Below, piece after piece: positions 12,330 through 18,734 of a stretch of 18,734 nt of DNA. The DNA is from an uncultured Bacilli bacterium (lineage in GTDB: Bacteria; Bacillota_I; Bacilli_A; RF39; UBA660): positions 1 to 18,734 of the forward strand of contig CANRDQ010000028.1 in NCBI GenBank assembly GCA_947629395.1, given 5' to 3'. The notes under the pieces were generated by a model. That model had not been told where the DNA came from. It searched no databases and was given only the letters and a program-made list of their open reading frames with translations. Both the position numbers and the translations under genes were made by a program. Each line of letters starts with the position of its first letter. Position 1 is the first letter of the stretch.

Positions 12330-14096
12330 ATGACACAAGAAGAATACGAAAGAAGAAGAGCTGAATATTTTCAAAATAAATATGAACAAGAAAACTATAA
12401 TGTTCAAGATGCAAATATTCAAGTTCCTGAAAATGATATATCAAAGATAGAACTTCTCCAATCTGAAAAGGCTGATAATCAAATGAATAGTTTTATCCGT
12501 GATAAAAATGGAAATGGTATGAAAAGTAGTAATGTTATCTTAAAAAAAGATAGCCCTATGAAAGATGGTGATTACCTAAATTCAGGAGAAGTAGTAGATG
12601 CTTTAGAAGATTATTTAGGTGAAGATAAACCTAATCAAATGGTAGTATGTAAAAGAAATGGTAAACAAATATCTAAAGAAGAACTACAACAAAAACTACT
12701 ATCTATACTTGAAAAATCTGGTGGAATTGTAGTTCGTGGTCGAAATGAAAATATTACCAATCAAAACAGTGCTAAATACCATTTATATGGAGAAGAACCA
12801 AAGAATAGAACATTTTTCTTAGGAAATAAAGGAATAGAACTTCCTAGTGGTCATTATATTCAAAAAGAAGAGTTACAAAATGCTTTAGCACAATATATGG
12901 TAGTTGAAAAGAAAAAAGAAACACAACCAGTAGTTAACACAACAAGTAATACTAATCGTCCACAACAACAAACTCAGCAACCTGAAGAACAGAAAAATGA
13001 AAGACATGCCGTAGTTGCCAGAAAAAAGAGCAAAGTAAATCTTAAAGCTCTAGCAGCTGCAGCTTTAATTGCGGCAGGATTATGGTTAAGTGGACTTGGA
13101 GTTGATAAAAAAGTTTCTAATGCTGCCAATTATACTGTATCACCAATTGAATATGTTCAAGTAGTAGAAGATACCAATAAAGATGTTATGGATAGTTTAA
13201 CTACAGGATCTCCAATTGATGTTCAAAATAATATTGAATATTTTCATGAAAGTGATCAAGCTACAAATATTTATGGAACGTTTGGTGGAGAATTAAGACC
13301 AGCAGGAACTTATAATCTTGATCATGTGGCCGTATTACATAATAATCAAATTTTAGATGTTGCCTATGAAGAAGGGGTTAACGTTAATGATTTTATTAAT
13401 AAAGTTTCAGGTCAATATGGAATAGATAAAGATGATTTAAATGTTATGTTCCATCTAGGAGGACCAGTTTCAGGATGGACTAAAATGGACGATATCATGT
13501 CTAAGTATGGAGAACCAGCTCAAGTAGTACATACTGAAATAGATGAGATTAATACCTTTAGTGGAACTCAACATAACTTTAATGGTAACCTAGAACTAGA
13601 CTTAGGTGGTAAAGAGAATGTAAAAATGACTGTAGTTGATACCCAAGGACACCTATTAAAAGATGGAACTATTGTTAAAGCTAGTGATAATCAAGAATAT
13701 AAAATTAAAGACATAGATGTAAAACAAGAAGACAATGGTTATAGTGTAAATTGGAGTTTTAATAATGTAGTAAAACGTTCTGCTGTTATTGCTGGAGTTG
13801 CCAGTGCTGCAGGAGCCTTAGGACTTATTGCTGCTAAAAAACGTGCTCAACAAGAAGAAGAATCAAAAGCTCAAACGGCATCAAATAATGAAAACAAAGA
13901 ACATGCCTTTAGACAAGCAAGAGATAATTATCAAAAACAAAGTAAATTTAGTAAAGTTACAAGTTATGTAAATACAAAATTAACGCAATTAGATAATAAA
14001 ATGGCTAAACTTAATGACAAAATAATTGCGGCACAACCTGTAAGTGTTATGAATAATATGAACAATATTGATAATGGTATGGGGAGGCATATGTAG
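12330..14096 (+). CDS. Two-pass membrane protein with repeated motif, function unknown
   Basis: A 588-aa protein not recognised. Residues 1-235 are cytoplasmic, Gln/Asn/Glu-rich and begin with a charged helix. A short motif recurs there: DGDYLNSGEVVDALEDYL (79-96), RNGKQISKEELQQKLLSIL (109-127) and LPSGHYIQKEELQNALAQYM (171-190), that is G-x-Y/Q-I/L-x-x-x-E-L/V-x-x-x-L. Residues ~195-225 are a Gln/Thr-rich linker. Membrane segments lie at ~237-256 and ~484-502. Between them is an external domain of ~225 residues with mixed alpha/beta character (AGTYNLDHVAVLHNNQILDV and later a beta-rich part). The C-terminal ~85 residues are cytoplasmic, Gln/Lys-rich and probably helical. A TAGGAGGT site precedes the start. 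Two small genes follow at once, probably as one operon. Confidence 0.8.
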   Translation: MTQEEYERRRAEYFQNKYEQENYNVQDANIQVPENDISKIELLQSEKADNQMNSFIRDKNGNGMKSSNVILKKDSPMKDGDYLNSGEVVDALEDYLGEDKPNQMVVCKRNGKQISKEELQQKLLSILEKSGGIVVRGRNENITNQNSAKYHLYGEEPKNRTFFLGNKGIELPSGHYIQKEELQNALAQYMVVEKKKETQPVVNTTSNTNRPQQQTQQPEEQKNERHAVVARKKSKVNLKALAAAALIAAGLWLSGLGVDKKVSNAANYTVSPIEYVQVVEDTNKDVMDSLTTGSPIDVQNNIEYFHESDQATNIYGTFGGELRPAGTYNLDHVAVLHNNQILDVAYEEGVNVNDFINKVSGQYGIDKDDLNVMFHLGGPVSGWTKMDDIMSKYGEPAQVVHTEIDEINTFSGTQHNFNGNLELDLGGKENVKMTVVDTQGHLLKDGTIVKASDNQEYKIKDIDVKQEDNGYSVNWSFNNVVKRSAVIAGVASAAGALGLIAAKKRAQQEEESKAQTASNNENKEHAFRQARDNYQKQSKFSKVTSYVNTKLTQLDNKMAKLNDKIIAAQPVSVMNNMNNIDNGMGRHM

Positions 14097-14378
14097 ATGA
14101 TAGAAAATCCAGTATTTAATGAACTTATTGAAAAATTTAAAGAACTTCCTCTATCAAGAAAAAAAGAATTAACTATTGAAGAAGTAAAAAAAATAATAGG
14201 TTTATTAGTAACATTAAAGAAACAAGTGGGACTTGCTGAAAATATAATGTTAAATAAAGAAATATTAGATGTTGGTAGTAATGATATAAATGAAGAAGAT
14301 TTTGTAGAAGCTATGTATGTTTATATGCATACAATAGAAGAAGCATTAGCTGAATATTTAGAAAGAACTATTAGTTAG
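14097..14378 (+). CDS. Small helical protein, function unknown
   Basis: A 93-aa acidic protein, not recognised. It is predicted to be almost wholly helical, with repeated Glu/Lys and Leu/Ile spacing and no signal peptide, cysteine or membrane segment. The ATG immediately follows the stop of the 588-aa gene, with a GGGGAGG ribosome binding site inside that gene, so the two are translationally coupled. A cytoplasmic partner of the membrane protein is a reasonable guess only. Confidence 0.72.
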   Translation: MIENPVFNELIEKFKELPLSRKKELTIEEVKKIIGLLVTLKKQVGLAENIMLNKEILDVGSNDINEEDFVEAMYVYMHTIEEALAEYLERTIS

Positions 14379-14387
14379 GAGGATTTT

Positions 14388-14639
14388 ATGAAAATAGAAA
14401 CAGGTGAAATTATAACTTTAGACAATAATAAAGAATATATTTGTGTCTCAAGAAAAGATTATCAAGGTAGTAGTTATCTTTATTTAATTAGTAATTTTAA
14501 ACCATTAGAAGTAAGATTTGCTAAAGAAATAATAATGGGTCCAGAAACTCATATAGAAATAGTAAATGAACAAGGTTTAAAAGTACAATTATTACAATTA
14601 TTCCAACAAGATTTACAAAGTCAAGCAGATGTTATTTAG
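14388..14639 (+). CDS. Small beta-rich protein, function unknown
   Basis: An 83-aa protein, not recognised. Its first half has the pattern TGEIITLDNNKEYICVSR, typical of a small beta-barrel, followed by YLYLISNFKPLEVRFAKEII; it ends in a Gln-rich helix (LLQLFQQDLQSQ). No membrane segment is seen. The ribosome binding site TAGGAGG lies right after the stop of the 93-aa gene, so it is the third gene of that operon. A terminator begins at its stop codon. Confidence 0.72.
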   Translation: MKIETGEIITLDNNKEYICVSRKDYQGSSYLYLISNFKPLEVRFAKEIIMGPETHIEIVNEQGLKVQLLQLFQQDLQSQADVI

Positions 14640-14665
14640 AAACTAGAAAATACTAGTTTCTTTTT
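14639..14665 (+). terminator. Rho-independent terminator after the three-gene unknown operon
   Basis: Perfect 8-bp stem gaaactag (14639-14646) with ctagtttc (14653-14660), a 6-nt loop and five T residues. It insulates the leuS transcription unit. Confidence 0.88.
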
Positions 14666-14679
14666 AATTAGGAAAAATC

Positions 14680-14708
14680 TTGCAATTTTCTAGCTTTTAA
14701 AGTATACT
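14680..14708 (+). promoter_or_regulatory. leuS operon promoter
   Basis: -35 TTGCAA (14680-14685), exactly 17 bp, -10 TATACT (14703-14708). Predicted transcription start near 14715, at the 5' edge of the T-box leader. Confidence 0.75.
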
Positions 14709-14714
14709 ATTAGT

Positions 14715-14932
14715 AGTTTTTAAATGCGGGAAATAGTAGTAATTATTTTATCTTATTAAGAGAGAATTTGTGGTTGGTGAAAACAAATATAAGAAGATAA
14801 TGAACTTGATTTCTAGTAAAACGTATTATGGGTAAGACCAATATCTCTGTTAAAGTTGCATGAGTTATCTCATGAAATAAGGTGGTACCGCGAAACTTTC
14901 GTCCTTATATATTATTATATAAGGGCTTTTTT
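14715..14932 (+). ncRNA. T-box riboswitch, leucine specific
   Basis: Leader RNA that senses uncharged tRNA-Leu and lets transcription continue into the operon. Stem I shows the usual AGAGAG and TGGTTGGTG elements at 14761-14780. The specifier is probably CTT (Leu) at 14807-14809, preceded by GAA and followed by a purine. A stem III-like hairpin (catgag with ctcatg) is at 14859-14874. The T-box core TGGTACCGCG is at 14883-14892. AAGG (14879-14882) can pair with CCTT (14903-14906) as antiterminator. The competing terminator is an 11-bp stem (14901-14911 with 14916-14926) followed by six T residues. The leucine call agrees with the downstream leuS gene. Confidence 0.93.
14901..14932 (+). terminator. 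T-box-controlled terminator
   Basis: The stem of 11 bp including one G-T pair, 4-nt loop and T6 run is the switchable terminator of the T-box leader. Its left arm shares CCTT with the antiterminator. Confidence 0.9.
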
Positions 14933-14948
14933 ATTAGGAGGAATTATT

Positions 14949-15299
14949 ATGGAGTTTATTTTATTTATTATGTCTTTTTTGATTGTTTATTTTCTATATA
15001 AAGTCCTGGTTACCAATAGAGCAAAAAGAAGAAACAGTAAAAAAAGACCTGCAGAGATTAATTATTTAATATATGTTTATAAACTGGATATTAAGAAACT
15101 GGACTATAAAAATTTACTAAATGTAGTAGCTTTAGTTAGTTCATTTGATATTTCCCTCATTGTGAGTATTATTACTATAGTAGATGTCTTAATAGTACAA
15201 TTAGTAGTAGCGGCAGTAATTGTCATACCTATATTTTTAATTAGTTATCACTTTGTTGGAGTTTATTACAAAAAGAAAGGATGTATAAAAGATGTATAA
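14949..15299 (+). CDS. Small membrane protein co-transcribed with leuS, function unknown
   Basis: A 116-aa integral membrane protein, not assigned to a named family. Hydrophobic segments lie at 1-20, ~56-78 and ~80-105, with a basic cytoplasmic stretch between the first two ([10 protein letters not shown], 24-33) and a lysine-rich end. The middle phrase [27 protein letters not shown] (44-70) has a repeated YKLD/LDYK flavour. The start at 14949 follows AGGAGG at 14936-14941; a longer in-frame reading that begins inside the T-box would be untranslatable leader. It overlaps leuS by 8 nt. As the first gene after a leucine T-box, it is made only when charged tRNA-Leu is scarce; why is unknown. Confidence 0.82.
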   Translation: MEFILFIMSFLIVYFLYKVLVTNRAKRRNSKKRPAEINYLIYVYKLDIKKLDYKNLLNVVALVSSFDISLIVSIITIVDVLIVQLVVAAVIVIPIFLISYHFVGVYYKKKGCIKDV

Positions 15300-18105
15300 T
15301 TATAAAAAAATAGAAGAAAAATGGAGAAAATATTGGAAAGAAAATGATACTTTCCACACTGATGTTTGGGATTTTAGTAAACCAAAATTTTATGCTTTAG
15401 ATATGTTTCCTTATCCTTCAGGAGTAGGATTACATGCTGGGCATGTTGAAGGCTATACAGCCACTGATATTATTTCTCGTATGAAGAGAATGCAAGGGTA
15501 CAATGTATTACACCCAATGGGATATGATTCATTTGGACTTCCTGCTGAACAATATGCTGTAACGACAGGGAATCATCCTAATGGATTTACTCAAAAGAAT
15601 ATAGACACTTTCTCTAATCAATTAAAGAGTTTAGGTTTTGATTATGATTGGAGTAAAATGGTTTTAACTAGTGATCCAAAATTCTATAAATGGACACAAT
15701 GGATTTTTAAACAATTATATAAGGATGGCTATGCTAGATATATAGATATGCCAGTAAACTGGTGTGAAGAATTAGGAACAGTTTTATCAAACGATGAAGT
15801 AATAGATGGTAAAAGTGAACGTGGAGGATATCCTGTTATTCGTAAAAATATGAAACAATGGGTTATCGATCAAGCTGCTTTTGCTGAAAAATTACTTGCT
15901 GGTTTAAATGATATAGATTGGCCTGAATCAACTAAAGAAATGCAAAGAAACTGGATTGGTAAATCAGTTGGAGCTCATGTAATATTCAAAATAAAAGATA
16001 CTGATAAAGAGTTCAAAGTATTCACAACTCGTGCTGATACTTTATTTGGAGCGACATATTGTGTTATGTCCCCAGAACATGAACTTGTAGATGTCATTAC
16101 AACTGCTGAACACCGTGATGCTGTAAATGCTTATAAAGCAGAATGCGCTAAAAAAAGTGATTTAGAAAGAACAGAATTAAATAAAGAAAAAACAGGAGTA
16201 TTTATTGGAGCTTATGCAATTAACCCTGTTAATAATAAAGAAATCCCAATTTATATTTCTGATTATGTTTTAGCGACTTATGGAACAGGAGCTATTATGG
16301 CTGTACCTGCTCATGATGATCGTGATTATGAATTCGCTGTTAAATTTAATATTCCAATTATTCAAGTATTAGAAGAAGAAACAGGTAAAGCTCATAATCA
16401 AGAAGAAAAGAAAAATTCTATAGTTGCTGTAGTTTATAACCCTAAAGAAGATAAATATTTAACTCTTAATTGGCAAGATAAAGGTGGACGTTTATTTATT
16501 GGTGGAACAATGAATGAAGATGAAACACCTGTAGAATGTGCTCTTCGTGAAATAAAAGAAGAAACAGGTTATACTAATCTTAAATTAATAGGAGAAGACT
16601 TCAAAATAAATCATCATTACTATGCTTATAATAAAGATAAATACTTTAACGTAGAAGCTACACCAATTTTATTTGAATTAATCACTGATAAACAAGAAGA
16701 TACTAAATTAGAAGCAGATGAGAAATTTGAAATAGAATGGGTATCAAAAGACATAATTGACCAAGAAGTTAAAGATGAATTACATAAGAAATCTTTTGAA
16801 TATGTTTTAAATCCTGCCGCTATGACAGGTGATGGTACTCATATTAATTCTGAATTCTTAAATGGACTAAATAAAGAAGATGCCATTAATAAAATGATTG
16901 AGTGGTTAGAAGAAAATAAAGTTGGTACTCGTCAAGTTAATTATCGTATGAGAGAATGGATTTTTGCTCGTCAAAGATATTGGGGAGAACCAATGCCAGT
17001 TGTCTATGAAGAAAATGGTAACATCCATATCTTAGATGATGATGAATTACCACTTGTTTTACCAGAATTAGAAGATTATAAAGGTCATGGTGGAAAAGCT
17101 CCACTTGAAAATGCTGAAGAATGGAAACATTATAATCACAATGGTATTAAAGGTTTAAGAGAAACATCTACTATGCCAGGTTCAGCTGGATCATCTTGGT
17201 ATTTCTTACGTTATATTGATAATAACAATGACCAAGAATTTGCGAGTCAAGAATTATTAAAACATTGGATGCCAGTAGATTTATATATTGGTGGACCAGA
17301 ACATGCTGTTGGACATTTACTTTATTCTAGAATTTGGAATAGATTCCTTTATGAAAAAGGATTATCACCAGTCGCAGAACCATTTAAAAAATTAGTTCAT
17401 CAAGGTATGGTTTTAGGATCAAATGGAATTAAAATGGGAAAACGTTATCCTAAATATGCGATTGATCCAATGGATATTGTTAATAATTATGGTGCAGACA
17501 CTTTACGTTTATATGAAATGTTTATGGGACCATTAGAAGCAGATAAACCATGGAGTGATCAAGGTGTAGAAGGTGCTCAAAAATTCTTAGATAGAATTTA
17601 TCGTCTTTATGAATCAGGAAAAGTTCAAGACAAAGAAAATAAAAATCTAGAAAAGATTTATCATCAAACAGTTAAGAAAGTAACTGATGATTTTGAAACA
17701 CTTAACTTTAATACTGGAATTAGTCAAATGATGATATTTATTAATGCCGTATATAAAGAAGAAATATTCCCTAAAGAATATGCCGAAGGATTTGTAAAAT
17801 TATTAAATCCAGTCGCACCTCATATTACTGAGGAATTATGGGAAATGTTAGGTCATAATAATACAATTGCTTTTGAAAGTTGGCCAACTTATGATGCTAG
17901 TTTAATCGTTGAAACAGAAAAAGAAATAGCTGTTCAAGTAAATGGTAAATTACGTGCTACCATCAATATTAGTGTAGATGATGAAGAAGATGTAATTAAA
18001 GAAAAAGCTATGCAAGAAGAAAATGTTAAACGTCATATTGAAGGTAAAGAAATAGTTAAAGTAATTGTTATTAAAGGAAAAATAGTAAACATAGTTGTAA
18101 AATAA
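15292..18105 (+). CDS. leuS: Leucyl-tRNA synthetase with NUDIX domain inserted in the editing domain
   Basis: A 937-aa class I synthetase that charges tRNA-Leu in the cytoplasm. The HIGH motif is HAGH (48-51). The KMSKS loop reads KMGKR (714-718), a variant I believe occurs in other Firmicutes. The CP1 editing domain spans ~225-545 and is intact at its active site: TTRADTLFG (245-253) and [12 protein letters not shown], with D342 and D345 at the residues known to matter in E. coli. Between them and the next conserved editing motif ([11 protein letters not shown], 510-520) lies an extra ~130-residue NUDIX domain (~372-505). Its NUDIX box fits GX5EX7REUXEEXGU exactly: G405, E411, R419, E420, E423, E424 and G426. 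Ordinary bacterial LeuRS of this type is ~800-860 aa, and the insert accounts for the excess. The anticodon-binding region begins at ~770. Expression depends on the T-box leader. Confidence 0.97.
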   Translation: MYNYKKIEEKWRKYWKENDTFHTDVWDFSKPKFYALDMFPYPSGVGLHAGHVEGYTATDIISRMKRMQGYNVLHPMGYDSFGLPAEQYAVTTGNHPNGFTQKNIDTFSNQLKSLGFDYDWSKMVLTSDPKFYKWTQWIFKQLYKDGYARYIDMPVNWCEELGTVLSNDEVIDGKSERGGYPVIRKNMKQWVIDQAAFAEKLLAGLNDIDWPESTKEMQRNWIGKSVGAHVIFKIKDTDKEFKVFTTRADTLFGATYCVMSPEHELVDVITTAEHRDAVNAYKAECAKKSDLERTELNKEKTGVFIGAYAINPVNNKEIPIYISDYVLATYGTGAIMAVPAHDDRDYEFAVKFNIPIIQVLEEETGKAHNQEEKKNSIVAVVYNPKEDKYLTLNWQDKGGRLFIGGTMNEDETPVECALREIKEETGYTNLKLIGEDFKINHHYYAYNKDKYFNVEATPILFELITDKQEDTKLEADEKFEIEWVSKDIIDQEVKDELHKKSFEYVLNPAAMTGDGTHINSEFLNGLNKEDAINKMIEWLEENKVGTRQVNYRMREWIFARQRYWGEPMPVVYEENGNIHILDDDELPLVLPELEDYKGHGGKAPLENAEEWKHYNHNGIKGLRETSTMPGSAGSSWYFLRYIDNNNDQEFASQELLKHWMPVDLYIGGPEHAVGHLLYSRIWNRFLYEKGLSPVAEPFKKLVHQGMVLGSNGIKMGKRYPKYAIDPMDIVNNYGADTLRLYEMFMGPLEADKPWSDQGVEGAQKFLDRIYRLYESGKVQDKENKNLEKIYHQTVKKVTDDFETLNFNTGISQMMIFINAVYKEEIFPKEYAEGFVKLLNPVAPHITEELWEMLGHNNTIAFESWPTYDASLIVETEKEIAVQVNGKLRATINISVDDEEDVIKEKAMQEENVKRHIEGKEIVKVIVIKGKIVNIVVK
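16405..16806 (+). other. NUDIX domain insertion within leuS (domain-level feature)
   Basis: The codons for residues ~372-505 of LeuRS encode a self-contained NUDIX fold: a first strand [10 protein letters not shown], a Gly-rich turn, the complete NUDIX box (residues 405-427) and a final strand-helix part with [11 protein letters not shown], which resembles the end of many NUDIX hydrolases. All acidic metal ligands are present, so hydrolase activity is possible. The reading frame is continuous and base use matches the rest of leuS, so this is a fusion, not an annotation or sequencing artefact. Confidence 0.92.
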
Positions 18106-18110
18106 AAATA

Positions 18111-18146
18111 AAACCAAAACATAAAATAACTTGTTTTGGTTTTTTA
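18111..18146 (+). terminator. Rho-independent terminator after leuS
   Basis: Perfect 11-bp stem aaaccaaaaca (18111-18121) with its complement (18132-18142), a 10-nt loop and a T-rich tail, six bases after the leuS stop codon. Confidence 0.85.
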
Positions 18147-18176
18147 TTAATTTAATATTCTATATTTATGTAAATT

Positions 18177-18232
18177 TTACAAAACCTTACAAAAACTCCA
18201 TTCTTTTTCAGATAAACTTGTGGTAGCATAAT
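18177..18232 (+). promoter_or_regulatory. Promoter and tandem TTACAAAA repeat before the last gene
   Basis: A -10 CATAAT (18227-18232) with -35 TTTTCA (18205-18210) and a 16-bp spacer is the best promoter reading. Upstream are two TTACAAAA copies, at 18177-18184 and 18187-18194, exactly 10 bp apart. This spacing puts them on one face of the helix, as expected for a regulator binding in tandem. The regulator is not identified. Confidence 0.4.
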
Positions 18233-18253
18233 ATTAAAGATAGGAGTGATTTT

Positions 18254-18734
18254 ATGAATAATGAAGATGATAATGTAAAAAAAGAAAAATCATCTGGGAA
18301 AACAGTTGCTATAGTTATCTTGATACTTATCATATTAGGTCTTGGTGGTTATATTTGTTATGATAAAGGCCTTTTAATTCAAGGTAAAACTATTAGTAGT
18401 GAAAAAGAAAGTAAGGAAAATAAAAATTCTGAAGACTGTGAGAAAATCGAAGTATTAGAAACTAATGATGAAAAAGTATTAGATACTATTAATACCATTA
18501 GTAGAGGTTTAGGTGAGTATTGTGGTATTTGGGATTATTTCACTGACAAGAAAGTAACCGCAAATGATATATCTAATGAAAAGGTAGCTAATATTGTATT
18601 AACTTCACTATATGACAACAAAATTATTGAATCTCGTGAAGGAACAACATTTACTAAAGATCAATTTGATTCAGTTGTTAAAAAATATTTTGGAAAAGAC
18701 TACAAATATACTCATAAAAGCTTAACAACAACTT
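18254..18734 (+). CDS. Membrane-anchored protein, function unknown (3' end outside the window)
   Basis: An open frame of 160 codons runs off the right edge without a stop. The start follows a TAGGAGTG ribosome binding site. The N-terminus is charged (MNNEDDNVKKEKSSGK), followed by one membrane segment at ~17-36 (TVAIVILILIILGLGGYICY), a Lys/Glu/Ser-rich spacer (~43-68) and an external domain with two cysteines, C62 and C90. The domain begins EVLETNDEKVLDTINTISRGLGEYCG and looks helical. Not recognised; similar anchored proteins are common in gut Bacillota lineages. It lies after the leuS terminator and has its own promoter. Confidence 0.8.
   Translation, partial: MNNEDDNVKKEKSSGKTVAIVILILIILGLGGYICYDKGLLIQGKTISSEKESKENKNSEDCEKIEVLETNDEKVLDTINTISRGLGEYCGIWDYFTDKKVTANDISNEKVANIVLTSLYDNKIIESREGTTFTKDQFDSVVKKYFGKDYKYTHKSLTTT

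Noticed and set aside
12216..12422. Antisense hydrophobic open frame over the terminator and start of the 588-aa gene
   Set aside because: It runs through the terminator and promoter DNA; the hydrophobicity comes from AT-rich reverse reading.
14856..14948. In-frame extension of the small membrane protein upstream to 14856
   Set aside because: It would lie across the T-box core, antiterminator and terminator. The strong AGGAGG right before ATG 14949 marks the true start.

Overview
The window is AT-rich, with coding genes, standard use of TGA as a stop (three genes end in TGA) and TGG as tryptophan, strong AGGAGG-type ribosome binding sites, sigma-A-like promoters, a T-box leader, sortase sorting signals and SipW-type signal peptides. 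Together these point to a low-GC Gram-positive bacterium (Bacillota), most likely an uncultured gut-type lineage near the Erysipelotrichia/RF39 side of the Bacilli. That lineage call is inference; the Gram-positive assignment is well supported.

Layout. (1) Minus strand, 90-2067: a sortase and, upstream of it and overlapping it by 26 nt, its probable substrate, a thioester-domain adhesin with two SpaA/Cna-B-like domains and a VPNTS sorting signal. Its promoter has an 11-bp inverted repeat. (2) Minus strand, 2242-3009: a membrane-anchored protein with two Ig-like repeats. (3) 3089-5261: a radical SAM protein of the YhcC/YtqA type and a VanY-like D,D-carboxypeptidase, transcribed divergently from promoters whose extended -10 boxes are the two arms of a perfect 10-bp palindrome. 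(4) 5359-7773: a cytoplasmic GH31 glycosidase with an unusual catalytic neighbourhood and a helical tail. (5) 7806-12221: a TasA-like secretion locus made of a small SipW-type secreted protein, an intercistronic attenuator, a SipW-like signal peptidase with a large polytopic N-terminus, a DUF5305-like membrane protein and a second SipW-type secreted protein ending in a LamG-like lectin domain. (6) 12330-14639: an unrecognised two-pass membrane protein and two small unknown proteins. (7) 14680-18146: promoter, Leu-type T-box riboswitch, a small unknown membrane protein and leuS. This LeuRS carries a complete NUDIX domain inserted in its CP1 editing domain. (8) 18254 to the right edge: the start of a membrane-anchored protein of unknown function, cut by the window.

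How they work together. Most of the window concerns the cell surface: sortase-anchored covalent adhesin, peptidoglycan trimming, a probable TasA-like fibre or surface layer with its own signal peptidase, and several single-pass anchored proteins. The leuS operon is housekeeping and is controlled by uncharged leucyl-tRNA. The strongest candidates for something new are the NUDIX-in-LeuRS architecture, the four-gene TasA-like/SipW/DUF5305/LamG locus, and the unknown membrane protein tied to leuS by a shared T-box and an 8-nt overlap. No tRNA, rRNA, CRISPR array, transposase or phage gene was seen.
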